NCBI RefSeq assembly: GCF_020283565.1 | Contig: NC_060065.1 | Coordinates: forward strand, 21,924,866-21,988,865 | Length of the DNA stretch: 64,000 nt | Direction: 5' to 3' | From: Trifolium pratense | Lineage: Eukaryota > Streptophyta > Magnoliopsida > Fabales > Fabaceae | Shown here: one piece after another, positions 37,003 through 48,838 of the stretch | How the letters are laid out: every line of letters begins with the position of its first letter | How positions within the stretch are numbered: position 1 is the stretch's first letter | The notes under the pieces: model-generated | What the model was told of the DNA's origin: nothing | The model's input: the letters and a program-made list of their open reading frames with translations, nothing else | Databases searched by the model: none | Position numbers and translations under genes: made by a program

Positions 37003-37131
37003 GTGAGCGTATGCTCGCAATCTGTCCGGTGAGCGTATGCTCGCAATCTGAATATCTGATTCTGTCTGGTGAGCATATACTCTCAATCTGAATCTGTCTA
37101 GTACGCGTATGCGCGCAATCTGAATATGGTT
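37003..37131. repeat. Four-copy tandem repeat with a palindromic core
   Basis: Units of about 25-40 bases share GTGAGCGTATGCTCGCAATCTG, here listed as 22 bases of which GAGCGTATGCTC is palindromic. The third copy is GAGCATATACTC and the fourth is ACGCGTATGCGCG, keeping the palindrome despite substitutions. Confidence 0.75.
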
Positions 37132-37852
37132 CTCCACTTCGATTAATGTTATTAGTTAGTTTAGCATATTTTCAGGGTTGATTTTGTGCCAAGCTCAAAG
37201 CTTAGTTGACTTTAGCTTGAGGAACAATATTAGAAATAAAATATTTTGAATTTATATTATTATGTTTTTTCGATTTTTGTTGACAAACTCTCGCATAATT
37301 ATATGTTAATGCATTATGGATTTGAAAGAGGTGTTAGATAATAGTATTAGACATTAGTGGACTTATATTATTGGACTTTATGTTAAATTATGATATTATT
37401 AAAACCATAACCCTTACTTTCTATTTCTCTCTAAACTTTTAACATAGCAAGTTGAGAAACACAATTTCATTATGGGAATGAAGCTTATCGCAAAACAAGA
37501 GCATTAATTGTGTTTGGCCAAAGTGTTGTTGCCATCATTACTCCTATTGACTACTCAAATATGTGCCGTGTAATATGTGTTGTGTGGGAGAATATAATCA
37601 AGGATTATATGTGTGGCTAATGCTACGCTGGACAAGTGGTCCACCTCAATCTATTATATTTTCTTCCCCTAAAATAAATTACTTAGTTGACCACCTTCAC
37701 GATTATTAATGTATAATTTTAATTATTAATGTCAAATTCGAATATTATTTATGACTAATTCACCATAGACCCACATGTGTACGGTTGGATATTTCAAAAG
37801 TAAAATATTTTATATTTCAAAATGCAACTTATTTTCACATCTATTTTAACTC
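37132..37852. other. Non-coding spacer
   Basis: AT-rich sequence with no recognised gene. Its right end contains the LINE target site ATGAATTGTACCTATT at 37855-37870. Confidence 0.45.
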
Positions 37853-38084
37853 AAATGAATTGTACCTATTACTGTAAGGGATGCTTGCCAACCCGAATTC
37901 GATTAAATGAAAGGTTTGTGCCGTGTCCTTTAACATGTCCCATATGTGAACAACAAAATGAAGATGATTGCCATGCATTTTTTGAATGTAGTGATAGCGT
38001 ATTAGCATGGAAAGGGGCTGGATTAGAAGCAAAAATTTTGGAATACACTCACAGATACCATAATGTAAAAGATGTCATTATGCA

Positions 38085-38384
38085 TGTTAAGAATAATTCA
38101 AAGTTAGTTAAAATTGAGTTAGTTTGGTTATTGCAAAAGCTGTTACTTGCTTTACAAGTAAAACAGAATTAGTTAGTGTGTAGGTTAGTTAGTTGAGTTA
38201 ACTGCTATGTGAATAAGTAACCATAGTTGGTTAATGCTAACTCATTGGTTTTGTGTATAAAAACCATACTACACCATTGTAAAGATATATCAATTGATCA
38301 TTAATGAATTTACCCCTTTTCTCTCATTCTTTCTCACAATTTGTTCATTCACATTCATCCATTCATTGTTCATAAGTTCTAACA
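38085..38384 (+). repeat. Copia 5' LTR (300 bp)
   Basis: TG...CA ends with a TATA-like GTGTATAAAAACC near 38255-38267. It appears identical to the LTR at 42533-42832. Confidence 0.93.
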
Positions 38385-38387
38385 AAC

Positions 38388-38400
38388 TGGTATCTAGAGC
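38388..38400 (+). other. Primer-binding site of the copia element
   Basis: TGGTATCTAGAGC follows three bases after the LTR. It resembles the usual TGGTATCAGAGC complement of initiator tRNA-Met, with a one-base difference in length. Confidence 0.7.
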
Positions 38401-38469
38401 CTCAAGGTTCGTGGCATTAAAGAATTGATCAAGATTCACTGCAATTTGATCAATTAACTCAGGAAGAAG

Positions 38470-41400
38470 ATGACAAGCCAACTAGAAACACTCAGCAACA
38501 GTTTTGGTGGGAAATTGCCAATTCTTGATGCAAGCAATTGTGATCGATGGAATAAGCAAATGAAAGTGATATTTGGGTTTCAAGAAGTACAAGATGTGAT
38601 TGAAACTGCTATCACTGAATTAGCAGCAGATGCAACAGACAATCAGAGGAATGCACATCGTGCATTGAAGAAGAAAGATTTCAAAGCAATGTTCTTCATT
38701 CATCAATGTGTTGATTTGGTGAATTTCCAGAAGATTGAGAATGCAACATCAGCTAAGGAATGTTGGGACATTCTTGAGAAAGCACACTCAGGGAATGAGA
38801 AGCTGAAGCAGGTTAGATTACAAACTTGGAAAAGGAAATTTGAACTGCTGCAGATGGAAAACAATGAAAGCATTGCAGATTACTTTAACAAGATCACAAA
38901 CATCACAAATCAGATGAAGAGTTGTGGTGATACTTGTGACAATCAAACCATTGTTGGTAAGGTTATGAGAACTTTATCTCCTAAGTTTGATTATATCACT
39001 GTTGCAATAATGGAAACCAAAGATTTGTCAACATTGACATTGGATGAATTACAATGTACACTGGAGTCTCATGAACAAAGAATCATGGAAAGAACAAAAG
39101 ATAGGGCCACTGATCAAGCATTGCAAGCTCATGCAGAAAAGAAAGGCAATGGCAAATGGAAGGGGAAAGATAAGTCCAAGAAGAATAATAATTCACAAGA
39201 TAACTCAAAGAAAAACAATGATCAAGCTGAATCTTCATCTCAAGGCACTGCATCAAATCAAGATAAGAAAGGGAAGTTCAATTTGAAGAACATACAGTGC
39301 TATAATTGCCAGAAGTTTGGTCACTTTGCAAAAGATTGCAGAGGCAAGAAGGTTCCAAGGTATGGAGGAAAGAATAAGGCTGAAGCACATATTGCTCAGG
39401 AAGATAGTGACTCAGAGGTTGATCCAACACTGTACATGGCTACCATTACAGATATTAAAGATGATCAAGAACATTGGTATCTTGACACAGGTTGCAGCAA
39501 TCACATGACAAGCCATAGAGATTGGCTAATCAACTTCAACAGTTCATCAAAAACTAAAATAAGGTTTGCAGACAATAGAACAATTCCAGCTGAAGGAGTA
39601 GGTGATGTATTGATCAAAGGCAAGAAAGGAAATCAAGCCATCATCACTGGTGTTCTATATGTACCAGACATGAAAACAAATTTACTAAGTTTGGGACAGT
39701 TACTAGAGAAGGGATTCATTATGCATATGGAGAATAACATCATGGAAGTGTATGATTCTCAGAACAACACTATTCTGAGAGCCCCTCTATCTCAGAATAG
39801 AACATTCCAAGTCACCTTGACTGCAAATCAATCCCAATGTCTGGCTACAATAAAGATCAATGACCAAGCGTGGTTATGGCATCTGAGGTATGGTCATCTG
39901 AACTTTAAAAGCTTGAGTCATCTGCAAAACAATGAACTGGTCAATGGATTACCTGCAATTAAGATCCCTAGAGATATATGTCAACATTGCTTGATAGGCA
40001 AGCAAGCAAGAAAGTCTTTTGTCAAGAATACTGCAATGAGAGCTAAGCAGGTACTTAATGTAGTATATACAGATGTATGTGGTCCATTTGACACACTATC
40101 TTTAGGAGGAAACAAGTACTTTGTATCATTCATTGATGAATTCAGCAGAATGATGTGGATTCACTTAATGAAGAGCAAAGATGAAGTGCTTCAGAATTTT
40201 AAATCATTCAAACTGTTAGTTGAAAAGCAATCAGAAAAGAAGATTAAAATTCTAAGAAGTGATGGTGGTGGTGAATACACCTCAAATGAATTCAAGACAT
40301 TTTGTTCAGAAAATGGAATTCAGCATGAAATAATAGCTCCATACACTCCTCAACACAATGGAATGGCTGAAAGGAGGAATAGAACTATCATGAATATGAC
40401 CAGATGCATGCTAAGAGAAAAGAATCTACCTCACAGCTTTTGGGGTGAAGCTGTAGTTACAGCCTGCTATGTTCTGAACAGATGTCCTACAAAGCAAATA
40501 GATAAGGTACCAGAAGCAATTTGGTCAGGTCACACACCATCAGTGAAGCATCTTAGGGTATTTGGATGTCTTTGTCACAGACACATACCAGATCAAAAGA
40601 GGAAGAAACTTGATGATAAAAGTGAAATGATGATCATGATAGGATATCACACTGCAGGTGCCTATAAACTCTACAATCCAATCACAAAAAAGGTAACCAG
40701 CAGTAGAGATGTCACTTTTGAAGAAGATAAGAGCTGGGATTGAAATGGAAATACAGCACAAGATAAAAAGTATGTTCCATTTCAGTTACTTGATGAAGAA
40801 GCAACTGAAGAAAACACTATGCTAACACCTCCAACAACTGCAAATGAGCCAGTTGTACTAAGAAGATCAGAAAGAGGAGGTATTCCAAACAGAAATCTGC
40901 AAGGGTATGAAACAATCCCAGATGACATGATCACACCAGATGGTGATATAGTGCATTTTGCATTATATGTAGACACTGAGCCCTTGACATATCAACAAGC
41001 AGCAAAATATGAAGAATGGAGGGGAGCAATGGAGGAAGAAATAGCCTCAATTGAAAAGAACAACACATGGAACTTGGTCCATCTGCCTGCAAACAAGAGG
41101 CCTATAGCAGTCAAATGGATATACAAATTGAAATACCTACCTGATGGCACTATAGCAAAGTACAAAGCACGATTGGTTGCCAAAGGATTCCTACAGAAAC
41201 AAGGTATTGACTTTACTGAAATCTTTGCACCTGTGGCAAGGATTGAAACTGTGAGACTAGTAGTTGCTATTGCAAATCACTTTGACTGGGAATTTGTTCA
41301 ATTGGATGTCAAGTCTGCATTTCTCAATGGCAAACTTGAGGAGGAAGTATATATTGAACAACCTCAGGGTTTCATAGTTAAAGGAAAGGAAGATCATGTG

Positions 41401-42525
41401 TTGAAACTGAACAAAGCATTGTATGGCCTAAAACAAGCACCAAGAGCTTGGAACATGAGAATAGATGAGTTTCTCAGCAAAAATGGATACTCAAAATGCA
41501 CTGTTGAACATGGAATCTATGTCAAAGGTACATCACAGAATAGACTTTGCATAGTGTGCCTATATGTTGATGACTTACTAATAACTGGCAGCAGTAAAGA
41601 TGAAGTTAAGAAGCTAACAAGTCTGCTAAGCTCAGAATTTGACATGACCAATTTAGGAGGTTTGAAATATTTTCTTGGGCTGGAATTCACTAAGACAAGT
41701 AGTGGTATGCTGATACATCAGAGGAAGTATGCTTCAGATATACTAAAGAGATTCAACATGATGGATTGTAATCCAGCTAACACTCCAATGGAAACTGCAT
41801 CAAATTTGAATGCTGATGATGAAGGCAAATATGTGAATAGTACTCACTATAAACAGATGGTAGGAAGCCTTAGATATGCTTGCAACTCAAGGCCAGATAT
41901 ATGTCATAGTGTAGGGATTGTTAGCAGATTTATGCAATCACCTAAACTGTCACATATACAAGCAGTGAAGAGAATCCTAAGATACCTACAGGGCACAATT
42001 GACTATGGTGTTTTGTACACCAAAACAGATGAGAACCAAAAGAAGCTTGTTGGTTATTGTGACTCTGACTGGTCAGGTGATAAAGTTGAAAGAAGAAGCA
42101 CAATGGGATACATCTTCACATTGTTCAATTGTCCAATCTCATGGAGTTCAAAAAAGCAAAGTGTAGTTGCCTTATCCACATGTGAAGCAGAATACATTTC
42201 TGCCTGCAATGCTGCTTGCCAAGGAATCTGGTTGCTAGCATTACTGCAGGAAATGAAGATTGATATTGAACAGGAAGTAGAGCTAATGGTTGACAACAAA
42301 TCAGCCATTAATCTGGCCAAAAACCCTATAGCTCATGGAAGAAGCAAACATATAGAAACAAAGTTTCATTTTTTGAGAGATCAAGTTACAAAGGGGAAGA
42401 TCAAAATGACTTACTGCAACACAGAAAAGCAAATGGCAGATGTGCTCACTAAGCCATTGAAGATTGATAGATTCAAGGATTTAAGAAGAATGATGAATGT
42501 TCAAAGCCTTGAGACTTTGAATTAA
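38470..42525 (+). CDS. Copia gag-pol polyprotein with one in-frame UGA
   Basis: The domain order is that of Ty1/copia. First comes gag with a CCHC knuckle [14 protein letters not shown] (residues about 277-290) and the protease motif LDTGCSNHM (about 339-347). The HHCC pre-integrase region ([13 protein letters not shown]) and the integrase core ([21 protein letters not shown]...NGMAERRN) follow. The frame then meets TGA at 40741-40743 after EDKSWD and stays open in the same frame. The second half, with its first ATG at 40819, carries reverse transcriptase ([32 protein letters not shown]) and RNase H ([30 protein letters not shown]). It ends at 42525 beside the polypurine tract. The single stop is probably a recent TGG-to-TGA type change. 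All catalytic motifs I can check are present. Confidence 0.9.
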
Positions 42526-42532
42526 AGGGGTG

Positions 42533-42832
42533 TGTTAAGAATAATTCAAAGTTAGTTAAAATTGAGTTAGTTTGGTTATTGCAAAAGCTGTTACTTGCTT
42601 TACAAGTAAAACAGAATTAGTTAGTGTGTAGGTTAGTTAGTTGAGTTAACTGCTATGTGAATAAGTAACCATAGTTGGTTAATGCTAACTCATTGGTTTT
42701 GTGTATAAAAACCATACTACACCATTGTAAAGATATATCAATTGATCATTAATGAATTTACCCCTTTTCTCTCATTCTTTCTCACAATTTGTTCATTCAC
42801 ATTCATCCATTCATTGTTCATAAGTTCTAACA
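42533..42832 (+). repeat. Copia 3' LTR (300 bp)
   Basis: Same sequence as the 5' LTR. It is preceded by AATTAAAGGGGTG, which includes the polypurine tract. Confidence 0.93.
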
Positions 42833-43583
42833 ATGCAGGTGTGTAGAAATGAGAATGAAAGAGTAGCAGGGCTGTTTGCTATGGTATTTTGGGTGCTATG
42901 GAATAATAGAAACAATTGTGTTTGGAATGGTGAGAAAGAAGCGGGCCGAAGTGTTGGGATTAAGGCATCAGTGTTATGGAATGAGTGGCAGGAGGTTCAG
43001 CTGATACGCTCCAGCAATAACAATGCTAATCAGCCGCAGCAGATAGAACGTTCATTACAGTGGCAAAAACCCCCCTTCGGATGGCAGAAATGCAATGTCG
43101 ACGCGGCATTCCACAAGAAGGAAATGAAAACTAGTGCAGGTTGGTGTGTTCGTGATCATACGGGTCAATTCGTCATGGCTGGAACATCATGGAATCAAGG
43201 AAGGTGCTCTATTATAGAAGGAGAAGCTATAGCATTGCTAGAAGCAATGACGGAGGCAGCAAGAAGAGGCATCACTAACGTCATATTTGAGACCGATTCT
43301 AAAATAGTAGTGGATGCAATACAAAATCTGCATAAGGGCTTTTCCGAATTTAATTCCATCATATGTAATATTCAAAGTTATTTGTCTTTTAATTCTAACT
43401 TTAAGGTGAAGTTTGCCAAGCGACAAGCGAACATGGTTGCCCATAAGCTTGCTAGAGTGGCCATTTCTTGGGCTAGTCGCTATTATCTTGAGAGGATACC
43501 TACTTGTATTGAAACTATTTTGATTAATGAAATGTTTTAAGTTTGTGTTTGTCAAAAAAAAAAAAAAATGAATTGTACCTATT

Positions 43584-44004
43584 TACTTGCTATTGGACAG
43601 TTACACAATCCTAATTATTAGCATTTGTGGTTTTGCAACGTTAAATTTTTTTTAGTCAATTGCTTATAAGAAGGAAACAACATCAGAATGAAAAGTGTGG
43701 TTTTTCATGTGTGATATATTCAAGATTATATCAAGTATCAAAATACTTGACCGTGAAAACAAAAGGTTTTGAGAAAAATATTGTATATTATTATAAGTTT
43801 CAATGCTTTAGCCTTTTTCATTATGTGAAGTGTCTGAGTTACCACATTGTTGATATTCTCGTGTCTTGATAGCCTCAAGATGTTTATCGTTGAGAAGAAC
43901 CGGTTGTATTCTGGGGGAGTTGCGCAATATTTGCGGATAATTTCTTAGTTCAATGATTACATGCCTCCAGTTAATTGATTTTCAGCCATCCGCGCCATCA
44001 TGTA
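43584..44004. other. Non-coding spacer
   Basis: No gene or element is recognised between the LINE target duplication and the next Stowaway. Confidence 0.4.
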
Positions 44005-44151
44005 CTCCCTCGAACATAATTATAAGCAAAATTCATTTTTTAGGTTTATTATTGAAAAAATAATGTATTTGATCTATATTATTGACTAGATACATTATTT
44101 TTTCAATGAACCTAAAAATTGAATTTTACTTATAATTGTGTACGAAGGGAG
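44005..44151. mobile_element. Stowaway-like MITE (5)
   Basis: TA duplications lie at 44003-44004 and 44152-44153. The ends are CTCCCTCGAACATAATTATA and RC CTCCCTTCGTACACAATTATA (outer 20 bases considered). The core TAGATACATTATTTTTTCA pairs with its inverse. Confidence 0.88.
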
Positions 44152-44953
44152 TATGTGTTCTTGTTTGTATTCATGTCATATGGAATATAACTTTGCCTGC
44201 TCCTTCGTATTTTTTCTTTGGCCGCAGCAGTTATTATGAGGTCTCACTCTATTTCACCAGGGTTTATTCTTAACACGCAAAGGAAAATAACTATAGTAAC
44301 ACGTGTTCTTGACTTTTTCTATTACTCTTTCTATTAAGTCGAGACTCGAGAATATTGTTGGGGTAAAATAACCTCAGTAATTTCCCACAACATATGAAGA
44401 AGAATGTGCTTATAATATGTGGAGTATATCTTTAACTTTTATATTTTTTAAAATATAAATATTAGTTCTACTATGAGATGTGGACTCTAAATTTATTTTT
44501 AATTCAGGCACTAATGTGCTCTATGTTCCAATAAAAAGTAGTTTAGAGATAACCTGATATATTAAAAATATAACATTAATTTTGGTCCTTCTAAAAAATA
44601 ATTAAAAAACACAAAATTATGAGTAAAGAAAAGAAAAAAAAGTCAGCAACATTTGCATGTGTGGCTATAGTTCAGCCAGCAAATTATAGCCCCACCATTT
44701 TATTTTTTTTAATGATATATCATGTCGAGGGACTAAAATAAAAGGAATCAGATATTACAAAGTTAAATCAAGATGAATTCTTTTTTTATAGACTAAAATC
44801 CAAATTTGCCTGCATTATAGGATGCCATAAACTTATATCTGTAAGGCGGGAAGTTAAATCAAAATATATTGTTCATTTTAACTCCTACAAGTTACCTTAT
44901 ATATAAGTCATAATCAACATCATATTCACCATTTCTTCCAATAATATTCAAGT
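44152..44953. other. Spacer and duplicated P450 promoter
   Basis: From about 44815 the sequence parallels 29095-29232, including GGCGGGAAGTTAAATC and the TATA box TTATATATAAG at 44897-44907. Left of that I see nothing definite. Confidence 0.55.
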
Positions 44954-45110
44954 ATGACTTTAATGGTAGACTACATCCAACTCTTCTTCCTTTGGCTACT
45001 CTTCACCATTGCAATTCTAGCCATACTATAGAAACAAAAACAAGAACCATCTCACTCCACCGAGCCCTCCAACACTACCTATCATCGGACACCTTCACTT
45101 AATTTCTAAA

Positions 45111-46525
45111 GGGTAAATGATCATTTACCCCCTGCAAAATAAGGAAATTTTCGTTTACCCCCCTGTTCAGATTTTTTTTCTGTTTACCCCTTGCAAAAAA
45201 TAGATTTCCTCATTTACCCCCCTAGGTGTACAGCAGGACATCTGACTGTGTAAATCTGCTGACGTGACTTGTATATGTGGAAAAAAAATCATTTATATTT
45301 ATTTTTAAAATTCCACATCATCTATTAAAAAAATTTATAAAATAATTAAAGCTAAATTATATATTTGGTCTTAACTTATTTATTAATTTTATTTTGGTCG
45401 CTTAACTTATCTCCGTCGGTCAATTAAATTATTTTCCGTTAAAATTTTGACAAAACTCATCACTGTATTCATCACATTCAAACACTAAGCCCAGAAACTC
45501 ATACAAATTCATCACATCTATCATACAAAAAAAAAAAAACCAAAAAATCCAGAATAAAAAATTAAAAACTAGATGTGGCCGGTGACTTTGTTCCCTGTTC
45601 CTCTCTTTCTTCTAACAAGTTCATCTTTTTCTTTTCTCCTTCTTCTAATCTACCTAAGTGATTGTTCGGAAGCTTCCTAGTTAACCATTCCAACCCCATC
45701 TTCTTTCTCTTCACAACTTCCATTTTTTTTAACCCATTTCTCTTTCACGTAAAGAATCTTAATCAATCATGTGATGGAGGAATTTGGGGTAATTTTCTTG
45801 CGATTAGAATTCTGAATCGATTATGGTGATGGGAAAATTTGGGATAATTTTCTGGGTTTAGGGTAGAAAAAATAAATTGGGGAATTTGGGGGAATTTTTA
45901 GGAATGATTTCAAGGGTTTAAATTTGTAGAAAAATTGAGAGAATCTATGAAATCCAGCAGTTACGATGATTTTATGGGTTTGAATTAGGTGAAAGAATAA
46001 ACATTGAAGTTTGAAGTTTTAAAATTTTTGGTTTTTTTTTTTTTTTTTGTAAATGTGATGAATTTGTATAAGTTTATGGGTTTGGTGTTGAATGTGATGA
46101 ATAATAGCGATGAAGATTAACGGTTTTGTCAAAATATAATGGAAAATGATTTATTTGACAGACGGGGATAAGTTAAGGGACTTAAGTGTAAGAATAAATA
46201 GTTAATGGAATAAAATGAAACCAATAAATAAATTAAGACCAAATATATAATTTAGCCTTAATTATTTTATAAAAATAATTAATAAATGACATGTACCAAA
46301 AAAAATTAATAAATGACATGGAATTTTAAAAATAAATATAAAATGAATTTTTTCCATGTGTACAAGCTATGTCAGCAAATTTGCACAGTCAGATGTCCTG
46401 CTGTACACTTAGGGGGGTAAATGACAGAATCTATTTTTTGCAAAGGGGTAAACAGAAAAAAAATCTGAATAGGGGGGAAAACGAAAATTCCCTTATTTTG
46501 CAGGGGGGTAAACGATCATTTACCC
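45111..46525. mobile_element. Mutator-like element with very long inverted repeats (1415 bp)
   Basis: The ends GGGTAAATGATCATTTACCC and GGGTAAACGATCATTTACCC are themselves palindromic. An exact 9-base duplication ATTTCTAAA lies at 45102-45110 and 46526-46534. The arms pair over more than 400 bases each, for example GGACATCTGACTGTG with CACAGTCAGATGTCC and AATTATATATTTGGTCTTAA with its inverse. The unpaired middle (about 45570-46040) has UTR-like texture, pyrimidine-rich then GGAATTTGGGG repeats. No transposase frame is visible. Confidence 0.88.
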
Positions 46526-47298
46526 ATTTCTAAATTACCTCACCAAAGTTTTCACAAACTCTCAACACAATATGGTCCTTTAATGCAAGTTTTCTTAGGT
46601 TCTAAGTTATGTGTAGTAACTTCAAGTCCAGAAATAGCAAAGGAGTTTCTTAAAACCAATGAAACTTATTTCTCTAACCATATTATAAATGCTGCAATTG
46701 TCTATTTATCATATGGCTTAAAGGGTTTCTTATTTGCACCCTATGGTAACTATTGGAAATTCATGAAGAAGATGTGCATGTCAAAGCTTCTTGGTGGAAG
46801 AACTCTTGATCAACTTCGTCCCTTGAGGCAACAAGAGACTTTAAGGTTTCTGAGGCTCTTGCAGAAGAAAGGGGAAGCTCGTGAGGTCGTTGATGTTGGT
46901 GATGAGCTCTTAACTCTTACAAATAACATCATAACAAGGATGATAATGAGAAAAACTTGTTCTGACAATGATGATGATGTTGAGGATATTAGGAAGATGG
47001 TTAAAGACACTACAGAACTTACAGGGAAGTTTAATGTGTCACATTTTATATGGTTTTGTAAGAATTTGGATTTTCAGGGAATGAATAAAAGGCTTAAAGG
47101 GATTATGGAAAGGTTTGACACAATGATGGAGAAGGTGATAAAAGAACATCAAGATGAAAAGAAGAAAAGGAAGGAAAAGGGTGAAGCCGTGAAGGTGTTT
47201 CTCATGTTAAGGATCTACTTGATATTTTGTTGGAAATACTTGAGGATGAGAGTACTGAAATCAAATTGAGCAGAGAGAATGTCAAGGCTTTCATCTTG

Positions 47299-47612
47299 GT
47301 ATGCAAGTTTTCTAACTTCTGTATTATTTTCATCAATACATACTTTCTATATTATTTTCATCATTTTTATTTTCATTAATACTTTCTATATTATTGCCAT
47401 TGATAATGATTAGAGGTCACCTGCTGGGTATGTGATCTTCCAACTGTAGAGGTCCTTATGGGCTCCTTAAATCTCCTCTGATGGGGATGAAGAAAAAACC
47501 TTTTCTGATGAGCTGTCGTTTTCAGGTTATATCTACAATTGGGGACCATAATCCCTATAAACTAGATATTCTAATTTGGCCCCTCATCAAATTAGATATT
47601 GACTTATGGTTT
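47299..47612. other. Intron of the P450 pseudogene, left part
   Basis: The intron starts like the intact gene's (GTATGCAAGTTTTCTAACTTC), then diverges. A triplicated TTTCTATATTATT... word lies near 47345-47400. No gene is seen. Confidence 0.5.
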
Positions 47613-47613
47613 A

Positions 47614-48084
47614 AGGTTTTAAATTGCGGTTGCGGTCGTGGATGCGGTTGCAGTTGTTGCGAATGCGGTCATTGCGGTTGTTGCGATGTGAAATCATTTT
47701 GAAATTTCACGAGCTATATAAAATGAAACTAGTATGTAACTACACTATTTATCCACTATTACATAGTTTTAGTTTATTCCATAAACAATAATTTGAATGT
47801 ATTGAAAATACACGGTTGAGAGATTGTTAAAAGTAAGATTTTGCATTAATTAGAAACAAATTAGGATTTGAAGTTCATAAATTTTATTTTTTGGTGAGAA
47901 AATTTGAAATGAACATAGCCGAAAACATCTGATGCGGCTTCCGATGCGGTTGTGATGCAGTTATGATGCGGCCGTACACGTGAATTAAGATCACACTGCA
48001 ATTGCGGTACGATGCGGTTGCAGTGGTTACCGCATCAGCAATATTGCGACTGCAATTGCGGATGCGGACCGCAATTTAAAACCT
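47614..48084. mobile_element. TGCGGT-rich palindromic MITE (471 bp)
   Basis: The ends AGGTTTTAAATTGCGGT and ACCGCAATTTAAAACCT are inverse. Both subterminal regions are packed with TGCGG and GATGCGG words in opposite orientation, while the middle is AT-rich. Such subterminal reiteration is typical of hAT-type elements. The target duplication could not be read. Confidence 0.7.
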
Positions 48085-48122
48085 TTCTACACAGTAAATT
48101 ACCTTTATTGATATTTATGCTT

Positions 48123-48311
48123 GAGGAGTGCTAGCAACACACTCTTTAACAAACACACTCTAACACACTCTCTTCTATTGGTTAAAATTTATATGGGTCC
48201 CATAAAAGTTATATGGGTTCACATTTTTTTATGGGATCCATGTGAATTTCAACCAATAAAAGAGAGTGTGTTGGAGTGTGTTTGTTAAAGAGTGTGTTGC
48301 TAGCATTATTC
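48123..48311. mobile_element. Mutator-like MITE (189 bp) in the pseudogene intron
   Basis: The arms TGCTAGCAACACACTCTTTA and TAAAGAGTGTGTTGCTAGCA are perfect inverses, with AACAAACACACTC continuing inward. An exact 9-base duplication TTTATGCTT lies at 48114-48122 and 48312-48320. Confidence 0.88.
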
Positions 48312-48838
48312 TTTATGCTTTTAGCCATAGGTACTTATTATTAATTAGACCACTGCAGCTTTGGCTAATTACATAATGGCAGTGACACATGTAATATTAC
48401 AATTGTGACCCAAAAATCCTAACAAAAATAACCAATTAGGATTTATAACTTTAGAGTATGCATGGTTTGTGCAGGATATATTTATGGCAGGAACAGATAC
48501 ATCTGCTATAACAATGGAATGGGCTTTGGCTGAGTTAATAAACAATCCAGATGTAATGGACAAAGCAAGACAAGAGATTGATTCAATAATGTTAGATAAG
48601 AATAGATTAATAGAAGAATCAGATATTCCCAATCTTCCATACTTGCAAGCAATTGTCAAAGAAACATTAAGAATTCACCCTACAGTACCCTAACATGATT
48701 CAATGTTTTGAATGGAAGGTTGATGGTGATGGAGCAGTTAACATGGAAGAGAAAGCAGCTATGACCCTTCGAAGGGCTCATCCTTTGATGTGTGTTCCTA
48801 TACCCCGTGTTAATAGCATTCCTTCTAGTGTTAATTGA

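Larger units (their letters stand above)
38085..42832 (+). mobile_element. Ty1/copia LTR retrotransposon, nearly intact
   Basis: This is a 4748-bp element. Its 300-bp LTRs (38085-38384 and 42533-42832) begin TGTTAAGAATAATTC and end AAGTTCTAACA, and I see no difference between them. The 5-base target duplication ATGCA is at 38080-38084 and 42833-42837. A primer-binding site follows the left LTR and the polypurine run AAAGGGG precedes the right LTR. The internal region encodes one gag-pol frame broken only by a UGA at 40741-40743. The identical LTRs imply a very recent insertion, here into a LINE. Confidence 0.95.
37871..43567 (+). mobile_element. 5'-truncated LINE with RNase H domain, split by a copia element
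   Basis: The LINE consists of 37871-38084 and 42838-43567. The left piece encodes a zf-RVT region (GCLPTRIRLNERFVPCPLTC, PICEQQNEDDCHAFFECSDS). The right piece encodes a plant-type RNase H (RVT_3) with VDAAF, IIEGEAIAL, FETDSK and RQANMVAHKLA, supplying the acidic residues and the late His region, and stops at 43540. An A run at 43554-43567 is the tail. The 16-base duplication ATGAATTGTACCTATT lies at 37855-37870 and 43568-43583. Removing the copia element and one target copy leaves the frame open across the junction (DVIM|QVCRN). The 5' truncation is typical of LINEs. Confidence 0.85.
44954..48838 (+). pseudogene. CYP93A-like P450 pseudogene, paralogue of the gene at 29233
   Basis: This copy follows the intact gene closely, starting at ATGACTTTAATGGTAGAC. 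Exon 1 is 44954-47298, interrupted at 45111-46525 by a Mutator-like element; exon 2 is 48475-48838. The lesions seen are: an early stop TAG at 45029-45031 from a small deletion; the 1.4-kb insertion with its 9-base duplication; a frame change at about 47187 (GGTGAAGCCGTGAAGGTG against GGTGAAGGTG); and an exon-2 deletion at about 48690 joining HPTVP to [10 protein letters not shown]. That deletion removes about 270 bases, including PERF and the heme-ligand cysteine. The remaining splice sites are intact (GTATGCAAG; GTGCAG|GATATATTT). The protein cannot bind heme, so it is non-functional as a P450. Confidence 0.93.
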
